64,000 nt of DNA from contig JANOQN010000041.1 in NCBI GenBank assembly GCA_031422315.1, positions 12,811 through 76,810 on the forward strand, written 5' to 3'. The notes under the pieces were generated by a model. That model was not told where the DNA came from and made no database searches. It saw nothing but the letters and a program-made list of their open reading frames with translations. Source of the stretch: JANNYA01 sp031422315 (GTDB taxonomy: Bacteria; Pseudomonadota; Gammaproteobacteria; Xanthomonadales; SZUA-5). Numbering within the stretch: the first letter of the stretch is position 1; every line of letters starts with the position of its first letter. Positions 18,574-27,460 of this stretch are shown here, piece after piece. The position numbers were made by a program, and so were the translations under genes.

Positions 18574-19551
18574 ATGGAAATTTCAGTGCAGCAATTACAC
18601 CCAGGCGCGGTGCCTGAACCCTCCGGACTAAGCTTTGGTTACGCGCTAAAAGAGGCGAAAGTGGCGCTCAATACGCCCGGCAGCTTGATTATTGCGCTGC
18701 GCCATTCGGTCAAGCTCAAAATCGGTGATCAGGTCATAGTGATTGCACCGTTTGCTAGCTACTACGTTGCCGCCGTAGAAAAGCCCAGAGCTCAGCCGCG
18801 CGGTGGATTGCTTGAGAGCGCGCGAAGCGCAGAGCCCATTCACTTCATTGGCACCAGCCATAGTCATCTACCTGGAAGTCAGCTTACGAGCCACACTTCG
18901 AAGCTCGCCTTAGCGGAGCACATGCAAGTTCAAAGCGCGGGCCCGTGGCTAGCGATTTGCGCAAGTGCGTTGACCTGGCGCGTGTTGCTAGAACGCATGC
19001 GCGGTTATGGTGGAGAGCAAGTGCCGCTGTATGCCGGGCTTTGGCCAAAAAGCCGAACCTTGGCCGCGTGGGCGCTGCATACGGTGCGACTCGCGCGCAC
19101 ACAGGCGTGCGGCACGCTTGAACCGCTTGAAGTGCTGGCATTTGCGCGGCATTTGAATGCTGCGCAGGAACACTTACAAGCGCTAGTGCAGCGTTGCCCA
19201 GGCCGCAATGCGAGCCAACAGCAGCAGGTGTTACGCCGCCTAATGCGGGTGCGCCAGTGCATGCATTTACAGTGCGCTGATCCAATCAATATTGAAAAGC
19301 TAGCGAATTTGGCAAACTACTCGCGCTCGCATTTTATGAATGTCTATCGCGTGGTATTTGGTGAAACGCCACACCGTCAGCTGCGCGAGCGGCGCATGCA
19401 GCATGCCAGGCACATGCTGACCGATCTCGGACTTTCAGTACGCGAAGCCACCTTCGCAGCAGGCTTTGAGGATCGATCCTCGTTTTCCAAGCTGTATCAC
19501 CGCTATTTTGGCGTGACTGCGCAGGCGGCTAAGAGGGCGAGCGTGGTTTAA
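18574..19551 (+). CDS. AraC family transcriptional regulator
   Basis: A 325-residue regulator with a C-terminal double helix-turn-helix AraC domain at about 220-320: IEKLANLANYSRSHFMNVYR for the first HTH, and LGLSVREATFAAGFEDRSSF then FSKLYHRYFGVTAQ for the second. The N-terminal 200 residues match no ligand-binding domain that I recognise. The start is the ATG at 18574, with GGCGAG seven bases upstream; an in-frame TTG lies at 18568. It is divergent from the TonB receptor gene, a typical local-regulator arrangement. Control of the receptor is inferred. Confidence 0.88.
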   Translation: MEISVQQLHPGAVPEPSGLSFGYALKEAKVALNTPGSLIIALRHSVKLKIGDQVIVIAPFASYYVAAVEKPRAQPRGGLLESARSAEPIHFIGTSHSHLPGSQLTSHTSKLALAEHMQVQSAGPWLAICASALTWRVLLERMRGYGGEQVPLYAGLWPKSRTLAAWALHTVRLARTQACGTLEPLEVLAFARHLNAAQEHLQALVQRCPGRNASQQQQVLRRLMRVRQCMHLQCADPINIEKLANLANYSRSHFMNVYRVVFGETPHRQLRERRMQHARHMLTDLGLSVREATFAAGFEDRSSFSKLYHRYFGVTAQAAKRASVV

Positions 19552-19561
19552 CGTAATTCAG

Positions 19562-19602
19562 GTGAAGTTTGCCCTCACCTCAACCGGGTTGGGAGAGGCT
19601 AA
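19562..19602. repeat. Imperfect hairpin between converging genes
   Basis: The string CCCTCACCTCAACC faces GGTTGGGAGAGG and can form an imperfect stem. It resembles a degenerate form of the CCCTCTCCCC-type repeat seen at 8.07 and 63.8 kb. It lies between the ends of the AraC-type gene and the Cys-repeat gene and could serve as a terminator. Confidence 0.35.
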
Positions 19603-19657
19603 ATCCTTACCTGGGAAGTGCGTTTTACATGAAAGCCGTGAAGCGTTTCGTTGACTT

Positions 19658-20641
19658 TCAATAGTCTTGAATTGCGCAGTGTTTGCGGACGCGCGGTGCT
19701 GGATCGCCGCGAAAAGCGTCAATCGAGCACTGCACGCCACCCCGAAACTCCAGCACAATATCGCGCCCCACGCCATCGCCAAAACGCACCAAGCGTCGAC
19801 CTTCGAACCTACAAAAGCCGCCTTCTCGTGCACATTCAGCCCAGCTGCTACCGTTGCTGCGGCCCGCATTCGTGAGCCGCTGATATTCACAGCCTTTGCG
19901 TTTACGTGGGGCAGGATCGCCAAAGGTGGCGTTGTCACATGGGATACTTCGCGCGCTGACTTGTTTTGTCGCGTAGCGGCCGTCGCTGCCAAAGCGCACG
20001 ATAGAAGGGCCGGGCAAGTTGCATATTTGATTTTCTGAGGCGCAGGCAATCCATTCTTGCGCATAGCTATCGCCATATTGCGGCTGTGCCTGTGGGTAGC
20101 TTTGCGGCGCGCTCTGTCCATAACCGCCGAGCTCTCCAAAACGAATTTCGCAGCGCTTTTTTCGACCGGGTGCTGGGTCACCAAAGGTTTGGTTATCACA
20201 AGGGACCGCTTCATCGTAGACGTCCAAATAAACAAATTGCCCGCGCGCGCCATAGCGAATGGTAGCCGGCCCGCGCGCTTCGCAGATGCGATTTTCATCC
20301 GCGCAAGCCGCAAAACCTCGCTCTACTTGCTGATAGCCTTGATAGTTGCCTTCATCGAAGCGCTGCACTTCGCAAGACTTGCGACGGCCCGGTGCTGGAT
20401 CGCCAAAAGTGGGCACGTCGCAGCGAAATGAGCCTAATACGCGCCGATATACAAAGGCCCCGTCTGTGCCAAAACGAACCTGAGCCGGTCCATTGAGCTG
20501 GCAATCGCGGCCTTCTTTAGCGCAGTAATCCCACAAATCATCATAATTTTGTGAGGCTGCAGGTCTAGGAAATAGCGCCAAAGTAAACAAAGCCAATATT
20601 GCACTGGCTTGCAAATAGATAGATCGGCTGGGGCTTTGCAT
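19658..20641 (-). CDS. Secreted protein with four Cys-rich FGDPAP repeats, function unknown
   Basis: A 327-residue protein with a signal peptide (about 1-30, ending PAAS). Four repeats of about 58 residues follow at 37-95, 110-167, 197-256 and 267-327. Each carries four cysteines (40/47/74/90, 113/120/148/164, 200/207/235/251, 270/277/305/322), a V/I-R-F/Y-G strand, and FGDPAPxxxKxC (the last unit reads FRGDPAP). The cysteine spacing suggests two disulfides per unit in the periplasm or outside. A Gln/Ser/Tyr-rich linker (172-194) separates units 2 and 3. I have seen similar motifs in secreted bacterial proteins but cannot name the domain or assign a function. It is transcribed away from the SCO gene. 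Confidence 0.8.
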   Translation of the reverse strand: MQSPSRSIYLQASAILALFTLALFPRPAASQNYDDLWDYCAKEGRDCQLNGPAQVRFGTDGAFVYRRVLGSFRCDVPTFGDPAPGRRKSCEVQRFDEGNYQGYQQVERGFAACADENRICEARGPATIRYGARGQFVYLDVYDEAVPCDNQTFGDPAPGRKKRCEIRFGELGGYGQSAPQSYPQAQPQYGDSYAQEWIACASENQICNLPGPSIVRFGSDGRYATKQVSARSIPCDNATFGDPAPRKRKGCEYQRLTNAGRSNGSSWAECAREGGFCRFEGRRLVRFGDGVGRDIVLEFRGGVQCSIDAFRGDPAPRVRKHCAIQDY

Positions 20642-20800
20642 CTGGGTTCTCCACGGATAGGTGAGCTAGGAGCATATAAGAATCATAGAAACTTTGGCTA
20701 AATGCGCACCGATACGCTGCCCGTATCGGCATCGCAAGTTTTGAGTAGGGTCAGCCTGCGCCCGCTACGCTCTCGATCATTGTTTAATTGAGTGAAAGCA

Positions 20801-21589
20801 ATGCAACCTCCTCGTGGCAGCAGGCCCGCCGTTTCATCTGTCAGCCGACAGCGCGGCCGACAACGCGGCTATTCTGACAAGCCATTATTTTTTGGCATAT
20901 TTGCGATTGCATTGGCCGTCGGTATATTACTGTGGTGGTTAGGCCAACGCCAAGCAAACACATCCTCGGTAAACACGGGCAAGACGCAGCAGGCTAGCCC
21001 GCAAGGCAAATGGCAATCACTGTTGGTTTACCCAAAGCCCAAAGCGATCCTCGAATTTGCACTGACCGAATACCAGCGCACTGAGAGCGGTGAACTGATC
21101 AGCACACCATTAACACCTGCAAATTTAAACGGCCGCTGGCGCATGCTGTTTTTCGGCTTTACTACTTGCCCAGATATTTGCCCGACTACGCTGGCGGATC
21201 TGAAAGGGCTTGCCAAAACGCTGGGACCACAAATGCCGGAGCTAATGTTTGTTTCGGTTGACCCCGAGCGCGATACGCCGCAAACCTTGCGTGATTACGT
21301 TGACTTTTTTTCCCCAGACATTCGCACGGTTTCCAGCGCCGATATTACTGCGCTAACCACTTTTGCCGCGCAGCTAGGCGCCGTGTTTGGAAAGGTCCCT
21401 AACGAAGACGCCAGCAGCTACACGATGGATCATTCAGCATCTTTGTATTTGCTTGACCCAAACGGCGCGCTGGTTGGCTTGATTCGGCCACCGCACGATA
21501 TGAAAGCCATCGCCGCTGATTTGCGCGCCTATTTGCCAAGCCAACTGCCGCCTGCTGATGTTTCAGTCAATGAAGGAAAAACTCCATGA
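20801..21589 (+). CDS. SCO1/SenC family copper chaperone
   Basis: A 262-residue membrane-anchored thioredoxin-fold protein for copper delivery, usually to the CuA site of cytochrome c oxidase. It has an N-terminal basic stretch, a membrane helix (FFGIFAIALAVGILLWWLG) and a periplasmic domain. The copper ligands are the two Cys of FTTCPDICPTT and a later His in TMDHSASLYLLDPNG. The ATG at 20801 is preferred over an in-frame GTG at 20792, with GAG eight bases upstream. Its stop overlaps the psd start (ATGA), so the two are coupled. No cytochrome oxidase genes lie in the window. Confidence 0.92.
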   Translation: MQPPRGSRPAVSSVSRQRGRQRGYSDKPLFFGIFAIALAVGILLWWLGQRQANTSSVNTGKTQQASPQGKWQSLLVYPKPKAILEFALTEYQRTESGELISTPLTPANLNGRWRMLFFGFTTCPDICPTTLADLKGLAKTLGPQMPELMFVSVDPERDTPQTLRDYVDFFSPDIRTVSSADITALTTFAAQLGAVFGKVPNEDASSYTMDHSASLYLLDPNGALVGLIRPPHDMKAIAADLRAYLPSQLPPADVSVNEGKTP

Positions 21590-22434
21590 GCGAGCGCGGA
21601 CTTGCTAGAGATTTAGCACTAGCCTTGCAATATGGCCTACCGCATCGATTGCTGTCACGCGGCATGTACTACCTGATGCGCAGTAAAATTGGCTGGCTTA
21701 AAAACCTGCTGATCGGGCAAATTGCTAGGCGCTACAAAGTTGATATGCGCGATGCGCTAGAGCCTGACTTGCGCGCCTATGCCAGCTTCAATGCGTTTTT
21801 TACGCGCGCGCTGCGCCCAAACGCAAGGCCGCTGGCGAACGCGGCGCTCATTTGCCCGGCCGATGGCGCGATTAGCCAGCTTGGACCAATTGAAGCGGGG
21901 CGAATTTTACAAGCCAAAGGCATGCACTATGATGTTGCGGAACTGCTTGCCGACGCCGCTTTGGCCGAACATTTCAGCGCTGGCAGCTTTGCCACGGTGT
22001 ATTTGAGCCCGCGCGATTATCACCGCGTACACATGCCGATTGCCGGCACGCTAATCCGCAGTCTGCATGTTCCAGGGCGGCTTTTCAGCGTAGCCACCTG
22101 GACGGCGGAATCGATTCCACGGCTGTTTGCACGCAATGAGCGCTATGTTTGCATCTACGACACTGAGCACGGCAAAGTGGCACTGGTGCTGGTTGGGGCG
22201 ATATTCGTCTCCAGCATTGAAACCATAGTCGATGGCATTATCACGCCGCCCTACGCGCCTTCAGTGGTGCTGCGCGATTATCCTGAGGCGCCTAACTTGA
22301 GTGCGGGCGCGGAAATGGGCCGCTTTAATATGGGCTCGACGGTGATTGTATTAACCGAAAAGCCAATGGCATTCGATGCGGCTTTGATGGCTGGCACGCC
22401 AGTCAAAATGGGGCAGGGGTTGAGTGCGGCGTAG
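21586..22434 (+). CDS. psd: Phosphatidylserine decarboxylase proenzyme
   Basis: A 282-residue pyruvoyl-dependent enzyme that makes phosphatidylethanolamine from phosphatidylserine at the inner membrane. The self-cleavage motif is present as MGST at 249-252, with Ser251 as the pyruvoyl precursor. Cleavage would give a large beta chain and an alpha chain of about 32 residues. Other family motifs are FNAFFTRALRPNARP, CPADGAISQLG and YLSPRDYHRVHMP (catalytic His). It overlaps the SCO gene by 4 bases. The usual motif is LGST; the Leu to Met change leaves the essential Ser in place. Confidence 0.97.
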   Translation: MSERGLARDLALALQYGLPHRLLSRGMYYLMRSKIGWLKNLLIGQIARRYKVDMRDALEPDLRAYASFNAFFTRALRPNARPLANAALICPADGAISQLGPIEAGRILQAKGMHYDVAELLADAALAEHFSAGSFATVYLSPRDYHRVHMPIAGTLIRSLHVPGRLFSVATWTAESIPRLFARNERYVCIYDTEHGKVALVLVGAIFVSSIETIVDGIITPPYAPSVVLRDYPEAPNLSAGAEMGRFNMGSTVIVLTEKPMAFDAALMAGTPVKMGQGLSAA

Positions 22435-22505
22435 TTTGTTTATCGAAGCGGCCTACTTCGGCTTCAAAAAGCGACAGTCTCGCCAAGCTCTGCTAACCTT
22501 CGCGC

Positions 22506-23105
22506 ATGAATCCGTCTTCAAATTTATTTCTGATAGGATCAATGGGTGCGGGCAAAACGACGATCGGGCGCAAGCTGGCGGATCGCTTTGGCCTGCGATT
22601 TGTTGATCTAGATCATGAGATCGAAGCGCAAGCAGGCGCCAGCGTCAATCTGATTTTTGAATTGGAAGGCGAAGCTGCGTTTCGCGCGCGTGAAAGCAAG
22701 CTGCTGGAATCGATCAGCAGCGGTCGCAATCTATTGCTGGCCACTGGCGGCGGCGCGATATTAGATTTGGAAAATCGCGCTTTTTTGCGTAGCCGGGGCT
22801 TTGTTGTGTATCTACAAACCGACGTTGACACTCAGTTAGAAAGGCTTCGGCGTGATCGCACTCGGCCGCTTTTAAAATCGGCGGATCCGCGCGCGAAACT
22901 CGAATCACTAGCGCAAGTTCGCAATCCGCTGTACGCGCAAACTGCCAATTTGACGTGGCTCAGCTTGGCCGATAGCCCAAAGACCGCCGCAACTAATTTG
23001 ATTTTTACGCTGCGCGCCAAGTGGCAGCAATTGACGCTACCAGAACCCGAGCCCCAAGCCGAACCTGAAACTGGGGAGGAACTTAGCTATGCCAGTCAAG
23101 CTTGA
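22506..23105 (+). CDS. aroK: Shikimate kinase
   Basis: A 199-residue P-loop kinase that phosphorylates shikimate on the chorismate pathway. P-loop GSMGAGKT is at 11-18, followed by FVDLDHEIE (shikimate-binding Asp) and LLATGGGAILD; the lid region has RLRRDRTRPLL. The C-terminus carries an extra Pro/Glu-rich tail (PEPEPQAEPETGEE). It overlaps the start of aroB by 17 bases, the classical aroK-aroB pairing. The RBS of aroB lies inside this tail. Confidence 0.97.
   Translation: MNPSSNLFLIGSMGAGKTTIGRKLADRFGLRFVDLDHEIEAQAGASVNLIFELEGEAAFRARESKLLESISSGRNLLLATGGGAILDLENRAFLRSRGFVVYLQTDVDTQLERLRRDRTRPLLKSADPRAKLESLAQVRNPLYAQTANLTWLSLADSPKTAATNLIFTLRAKWQQLTLPEPEPQAEPETGEELSYASQA
23073..23080 (+). promoter_or_regulatory. 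Strong ribosome binding site fixing the aroB start
   Basis: GGGGAGGA lies within the last codons of aroK, eight bases before the ATG at 23089. It decides the aroB start and shows that the two genes overlap. Confidence 0.8.
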
Positions 23106-24219
23106 GCAGGTTGAGCGCATTGCGGTAGAACTCGGCGAACGCCGGTATGTAATTGATATCGCACTGAATGCAGTTTCAGTTGTGCCAATGACCGATTTAG
23201 TTACCGGTCCGCAGGCGCTATTGGTTAGCGACAGCCACGTCGCGCCACTGCATTTACAGTACGTGCTGTCCAGGTTGCTTGAACAGGGCAATACGCAGTC
23301 AGTCAAACGCATTGAAACCTTGGTCATTCCATCCGGTGAATCAAATAAGTCGTTCGCGCAAGCTGAGGTCATCTTTGCCAAATTGGCGCAGATGCAGGCC
23401 ACGCGAGACGTCACCTTGATCGCTCTAGGCGGCGGCGTAATCGGCGATCTAGTCGGCTTTGCCGCAGCTTTATGGATGCGCGGCGTGCGCTTTGTGCAGC
23501 TGCCAACTAGCCTGCTGGCGATGGTGGATTCCTCAGTCGGCGGTAAAACCGCGGTGAACCTGGCCGCCGGCAAAAATTTAGTCGGTGCATTTTGGCAGCC
23601 GAGCGCGGTGGTGATTGATATTAGCCTGCTGCAAACCCTTCCCGCGCGCGAATATTTTAGCGGGCTGTCGGAAGTGCTGAAATACGGCGCAATCGCCGAT
23701 CTGGATTTTTTCAACTGGCTAGAGCAAAACGCTGATGCGCTGGCCATGCGCGATGCGGACACGCTGATGCAAGCCATCGCGAAATCCTGTGCGCACAAAG
23801 CCGCCATTGTGGTGCGCGACGAGCGTGAACAGGGCGAGCGCGCGCACCTCAATTTCGGCCATACTTTCGGGCATGCCTTAGAAGCTGCAACACGCTATCA
23901 AAGCCTGTTACACGGTGAAGCGGTCGCAATTGGCATGGTGCGAGCTGCGAAATTGTCCGCCAGCTTAGGCAAATTTCCGCCCGCCGATGTGACCCGAATC
24001 AGTGATTTGTTGCGCCGCTGGAATTTGCCGACCACGCTTTCTGATCTGACAGACGCCAGTTCGCCGGCGCTCAGCGCAACCGCGTTGCTCGAGCTGATGC
24101 GCCTTGATAAGAAAAACCGCGCCGGTGAATTGCGGCTCATATTGCTTTCGCGCTTGGGGCTAGCGTATGTGGCTAGCGCCAGCGACGCGCAGATTTTGCA
24201 GGCTTGGGGTGATGTTTAG
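23089..24219 (+). CDS. aroB: 3-dehydroquinate synthase
   Basis: A 376-residue NAD- and metal-dependent cyclase that converts DAHP to 3-dehydroquinate, step 2 of the shikimate pathway. Motifs: IPSGESNKS, LIALGGGVIGDLVGFAAA, FVQLPTSLLAMVDSSVGGKT, and the metal-site HLNFGHTFGHALE followed by LLHGEAVAIGM. It follows aroK with a 17-base overlap. The downstream dam or SPOR gene seen in some gammaproteobacteria is absent; the next gene converges from the other strand. Confidence 0.97.
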   Translation: MPVKLEQVERIAVELGERRYVIDIALNAVSVVPMTDLVTGPQALLVSDSHVAPLHLQYVLSRLLEQGNTQSVKRIETLVIPSGESNKSFAQAEVIFAKLAQMQATRDVTLIALGGGVIGDLVGFAAALWMRGVRFVQLPTSLLAMVDSSVGGKTAVNLAAGKNLVGAFWQPSAVVIDISLLQTLPAREYFSGLSEVLKYGAIADLDFFNWLEQNADALAMRDADTLMQAIAKSCAHKAAIVVRDEREQGERAHLNFGHTFGHALEAATRYQSLLHGEAVAIGMVRAAKLSASLGKFPPADVTRISDLLRRWNLPTTLSDLTDASSPALSATALLELMRLDKKNRAGELRLILLSRLGLAYVASASDAQILQAWGDV

Positions 24220-24321
24220 CTTTGACCAACTGCTTGAACAGATCTGACGGCTGTGCTTTAAGCCCGCAAGCCCCACATCAAGATTTAGGCGCTGCGCCAA
24301 ACCTGCTCCCCCGGCTTTTAG

Positions 24322-25287
24322 TTAAATCGCAGCATCTTCCCGATAGCGCCGAACCCATATCGCTGTTCCGATCAGCGCCGCGCCAATGAGCGCGCCAGTA
24401 AGCCCTTTCATGCTGATTACATGGCTAATAATCGGCTCAATTCGTAACAGCGTCTCGTCAACATTCTCAAAGCTGTCTTTCCAATTTCCACCCACCATCG
24501 GTATGAACAAATGCCCGAAGCGGGAAAAATAATCCACGATCATGTCTCTTGCAGCATCGCGCCCGCCAAATGCCCACATGGCGCTTTTACCTAAGTTCAT
24601 CATCATTACGCCAGCTGCAATAACGCCAGGGATTAGCAACACGAGCAAAATAGGTCGCTGCTTTGCATAGGCAGAGCAGAGCAATATCCATCCGATAACA
24701 GGAAGCGCCCACAATATGCCTGCAAAAGTCGAAACAAATTGCCAAAATTGAGTGGCAAGAAAAGGCAGCGGCGCCCAAACAAAGCGGGTGGCGTCCACTT
24801 GGTTTTGCCAGCAAGTAACAACAAACGTAACCACAATCAGCGCTTGCAATACCGCCAAAGCGATTAGAAATATAGCTGGAATAATCAAAGTTGCCATAAT
24901 CAGTTTGCTGATAACCGTTTCCCAATCGCGCACCGGTAATGAGCGCCAAAACAGCGTGCTGCGGTCTTTACGCTCATCGAATAGGCAGCCTAGCGAATAA
25001 GTCAATATGACAATGCCGCTGGCAATATGAAAAATCATAAAAAACCCAAACATCCAACCTTGGTGGACCAGTGCGAGCGTCGCTTCACCTTTGGTGGCAA
25101 CAGCACTCTCCAACATCTTTGCGGTAAATCCGGTGCCGTTGACTTTAAATGCGCCATTCCAAAGTGCACTGACCAAAATAAGCGCGAACATAATGCCGGC
25201 AATAATAAATGGTGCATAGATAACCGCTTTACGGTGCTCAATCAATTCGCGCTTAATCAGTGTTGAGTATCGATTTGCTGCGTTCAT
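24322..25287 (-). CDS. ABC transporter permease (YtrA-linked type)
   Basis: A 321-residue integral membrane protein with about six hydrophobic segments (near 25-42, 83-102, 128-155, 185-205, 213-232 and 290-310). It begins with a cytoplasmic KRELIEHRKAVIYAP segment, and FDERKDRSTLFWRSLPV sits in a cytoplasmic loop, typical of ABC-2-like permeases. RBS AAGGAG precedes the ATG. It lies ten bases after the ATPase gene and forms the membrane part of that transporter. The substrate is unknown; homologous operons respond to envelope-acting antibiotics. Confidence 0.87.
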   Translation of the reverse strand: MNAANRYSTLIKRELIEHRKAVIYAPFIIAGIMFALILVSALWNGAFKVNGTGFTAKMLESAVATKGEATLALVHQGWMFGFFMIFHIASGIVILTYSLGCLFDERKDRSTLFWRSLPVRDWETVISKLIMATLIIPAIFLIALAVLQALIVVTFVVTCWQNQVDATRFVWAPLPFLATQFWQFVSTFAGILWALPVIGWILLCSAYAKQRPILLVLLIPGVIAAGVMMMNLGKSAMWAFGGRDAARDMIVDYFSRFGHLFIPMVGGNWKDSFENVDETLLRIEPIISHVISMKGLTGALIGAALIGTAIWVRRYREDAAI

Positions 25288-25297
25288 TTTGTTCTCC

Positions 25298-26143
25298 TTA
25301 GCCTAATAACGCGACGAATAATTCACTTAAACTAGGTGGCGCAACGTCGCCCAGCTGTTTTAACGCATCTCGATCTGCTCGATCAAACAACAGCTGATTT
25401 TTACCTAGAAGTCGCTTTTCACTGATTGGCTTAAACTCCCGTGCTTGTTCTAATCGGCTAGCATCCACGGTCAAATTGCAATAACGCTCAGCCAATGCAT
25501 CTAGCGTTTCACTCAGGGCTACCTTGCCGCGATTAATAAAAATCACGTCGTTTAATAGCGGCTCGACTTCTTCTACTTGATGTGTGGTAATTAAAATCGT
25601 GCGTTCGCCGTCATAATAATCACCTAACAGCTGCTCATAAAATCGCTTGCGATATAAAATATCAAGGCCCAAAGTGGGTTCGTCCAGCACCAATAGTTTG
25701 GCGCCGATTGCCATAATCATGGCTAAGTGCAGCTGCACGACCATGCCTTTGGATAATTGCCCAACTCGGCTAGATAGCTTGATATCGGTATCTGACAAAT
25801 AGTCCAGGCAGCGTTCGCGGCTGAATTTTGCGTGCGTACCTTCGACATAGTCGATGAGATCTTTGGCGGTTGCCCAGCGCGGTAAAATCGCCACATCAGC
25901 AATAAAGCAAACTTCTTCCATGAGTTTCTCGCGCTGCTTAAAAGGATCAAGCCCTAACACGCGCAACTCGCCTTCTACCGCCGTCAATCCTAAAATGGCT
26001 TTGATAGCGGTGGTTTTACCGGCACCGTTCGGGCCGATTAAACCGACAATTCGGCCCTTGCCGATGCTAAAACTGCAGTCATTTAGGGCGAATTTGCCTT
26101 TGTATTGTTTTTTTAATGCTCTGGCTTCAATCACAGCGCTCAT
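25298..26143 (-). CDS. ABC transporter ATP-binding protein
   Basis: A 281-residue ATPase. Walker A is GPNGAGKTT in GLIGPNGAGKTTAIKAIL, Walker B is LLVLDEPTLGLD, and the switch His is in ILITTHQVEEVE. The signature motif reads QLSKGMVVQLHLAM, i.e. LSKGM instead of LSGGQ, a variation common in this exporter subclass. It lies between the GntR regulator (22-base gap) and the permease (10-base gap), so the three genes form an operon. Confidence 0.94.
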   Translation of the reverse strand: MSAVIEARALKKQYKGKFALNDCSFSIGKGRIVGLIGPNGAGKTTAIKAILGLTAVEGELRVLGLDPFKQREKLMEEVCFIADVAILPRWATAKDLIDYVEGTHAKFSRERCLDYLSDTDIKLSSRVGQLSKGMVVQLHLAMIMAIGAKLLVLDEPTLGLDILYRKRFYEQLLGDYYDGERTILITTHQVEEVEPLLNDVIFINRGKVALSETLDALAERYCNLTVDASRLEQAREFKPISEKRLLGKNQLLFDRADRDALKQLGDVAPPSLSELFVALLG

Positions 26144-26165
26144 AAAGTTATCTCAGGTAGATGTT

Positions 26166-26534
26166 TCAGCGGATCGGCTTTGGTGTAAGCAGGGTTTCGA
26201 GTGGAATTTGCAGACGCTCGATTTTCGTACGCAGCGCGGGCCAATCTTCCTTTAGGAATTTCTTGCGTTCTTGCTGTAAAAGCTCATCACGCGCGCCCGG
26301 CTTGACGAAATTACCCAGGCCGCGGCGTTTTTCCAGCGCGCCGCATTCCTCGAGTTCCTGCACCGCTCGGGTCACCGTAATCGGGTTGATTTTCAGCTCC
26401 ACGGAAATCTGCCGAATGGAAGGCATAGCATCGCCCTCTTCAATCACGCGATCCAAAATCATTTCCATCAGCCTATCCCGCAGCTGGCGATAGATCGGCT
26501 GATCTTCGTTCCAATGCTGCTGTAATGCGCTCAT
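26166..26534 (-). CDS. GntR family transcriptional regulator, YtrA subfamily
   Basis: A 122-residue repressor-type protein. The winged helix spans about 1-80: QPIYRQLRDRLMEMILDRVI, then MPSIRQISVELKINPITVTR and LEECGALEKRRGLGNFV. A short C-terminal tail of two helices marks the YtrA subfamily. The start is the ATG at 26534, with AAGGAG at 26541-26546. The frame stays open to 26735 but those 67 extra residues show no resemblance to the family. It heads the GntR-ATPase-permease operon and very probably represses it through the palindrome just upstream. Confidence 0.92.
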   Translation of the reverse strand: MSALQQHWNEDQPIYRQLRDRLMEMILDRVIEEGDAMPSIRQISVELKINPITVTRAVQELEECGALEKRRGLGNFVKPGARDELLQQERKKFLKEDWPALRTKIERLQIPLETLLTPKPIR

Positions 26535-26594
26535 GCCGTACTCCTTGTAGTTTGCTGCACCGCCACTTGCGAGAAGTAACATCTGCTTCGGCAT

Positions 26595-26628
26595 GCTTTG
26601 GTGTGCTGGTAATGTAGCACACCAAAGC
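26595..26628. promoter_or_regulatory. Perfect 13-bp palindromic operator of the GntR/ABC operon
   Basis: GCTTTGGTGTGCT, an 8-base spacer, then AGCACACCAAAGC: a perfect inverted repeat, 61 bases upstream of the GntR start. It contains GGTG-N16-CACC. From memory, that spacing has been reported for the YtrA regulator of Xanthomonas citri; I could not check this. The most likely role is autoregulation of the operon. The divergent DUF1223 gene starts 95 bases away. Confidence 0.8.
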
Positions 26629-26723
26629 GCAGGCGCTATAGGCTGCAAGTCATCCATTTTGTAGTCAGGTGAAAGGTGTAGGCATGAGCGCTGGTCCTTG
26701 CGTAACCCGAACCGGAGATTCCC

Positions 26724-27425
26724 ATGCCAAACCACACATTGGTAATGATTGGCGCGCTGACAGCGTCAATTGTCAGTAGTTACAGCCGGGCGGAATGCAG
26801 CATTACCGCCACGCAGGCGCCGCTCTTGGAGCTTTACACCAGCGAAGGCTGCAGTTCTTGCCCGCCAGCCGATGCTTGGTTAAGCCAGGAAAACAATAAA
26901 GCTGCGAGCGCCAACCGCCTTGTCATGTTGGCATTTCATGTCGACTACTGGGACAACTTAGGCTGGATTGATCCATTCGCGAGCGCCAGCAACAGCGCGC
27001 GCCAGCGCAAGCTGGCCAGCTCGACGCGCGCTGGCGTTTACACGCCTGGGTTTTTTATCAATGGCGCAGAATGGCGCGGTTTTTTTAAATCAAGCGGCTT
27101 AGATGTGCCCAACTTCAGGGCAGCCGCCATGGCGATAGCGGCCAGCTTGCAAGGCAACGCGCTAACTATAGCCACTGAGGATAGCGACGGGCTGTTCGTA
27201 GCGATTAGCGAAAATGGTCGCGAGTCGCAGGTCAAAGCTGGGGAAAACCGTGGCCGTTTGCTCAAACACGACGCCGTAGTCAGGTTGTGGCAGCCACTGG
27301 CCAAACGCACACAGCTGCAGCTACCGATCGATTTGAATATTGCGAACGCCAAATTGGTAGTTTGGCGAGAAGTTGACGGTGTTGCGATTGGAGCAGCGCA
27401 GATTGGATTGGCGAACTGTCAGTAG
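26724..27425 (+). CDS. DUF1223 family secreted thioredoxin-like protein
   Basis: A 233-residue protein with a signal peptide (about 1-24, ending YSRAECS). The core is LLELYTSEGCSSCPPADAWL with a CSSC thioredoxin-type pair, then AFHVDYWDNLGWIDPFAS and YTPGFFINGAEWRGF, all characteristic of DUF1223. The biochemical role is unknown. A good Shine-Dalgarno (CGGAG) lies eight bases before the ATG. It diverges from the GntR operon and could share its operator region, but no functional link is evident. Confidence 0.87.
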   Translation: MPNHTLVMIGALTASIVSSYSRAECSITATQAPLLELYTSEGCSSCPPADAWLSQENNKAASANRLVMLAFHVDYWDNLGWIDPFASASNSARQRKLASSTRAGVYTPGFFINGAEWRGFFKSSGLDVPNFRAAAMAIAASLQGNALTIATEDSDGLFVAISENGRESQVKAGENRGRLLKHDAVVRLWQPLAKRTQLQLPIDLNIANAKLVVWREVDGVAIGAAQIGLANCQ

Positions 27426-27460
27426 TTGATTTGGGTGTTAGCTAACTCAGCCGCATTCCA

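Noticed and set aside
26535..26735. N-terminal extension of the GntR regulator frame
   Set aside because: The 67 extra residues lie over the palindromic operator, and a strong AAGGAG precedes the ATG at 26534.
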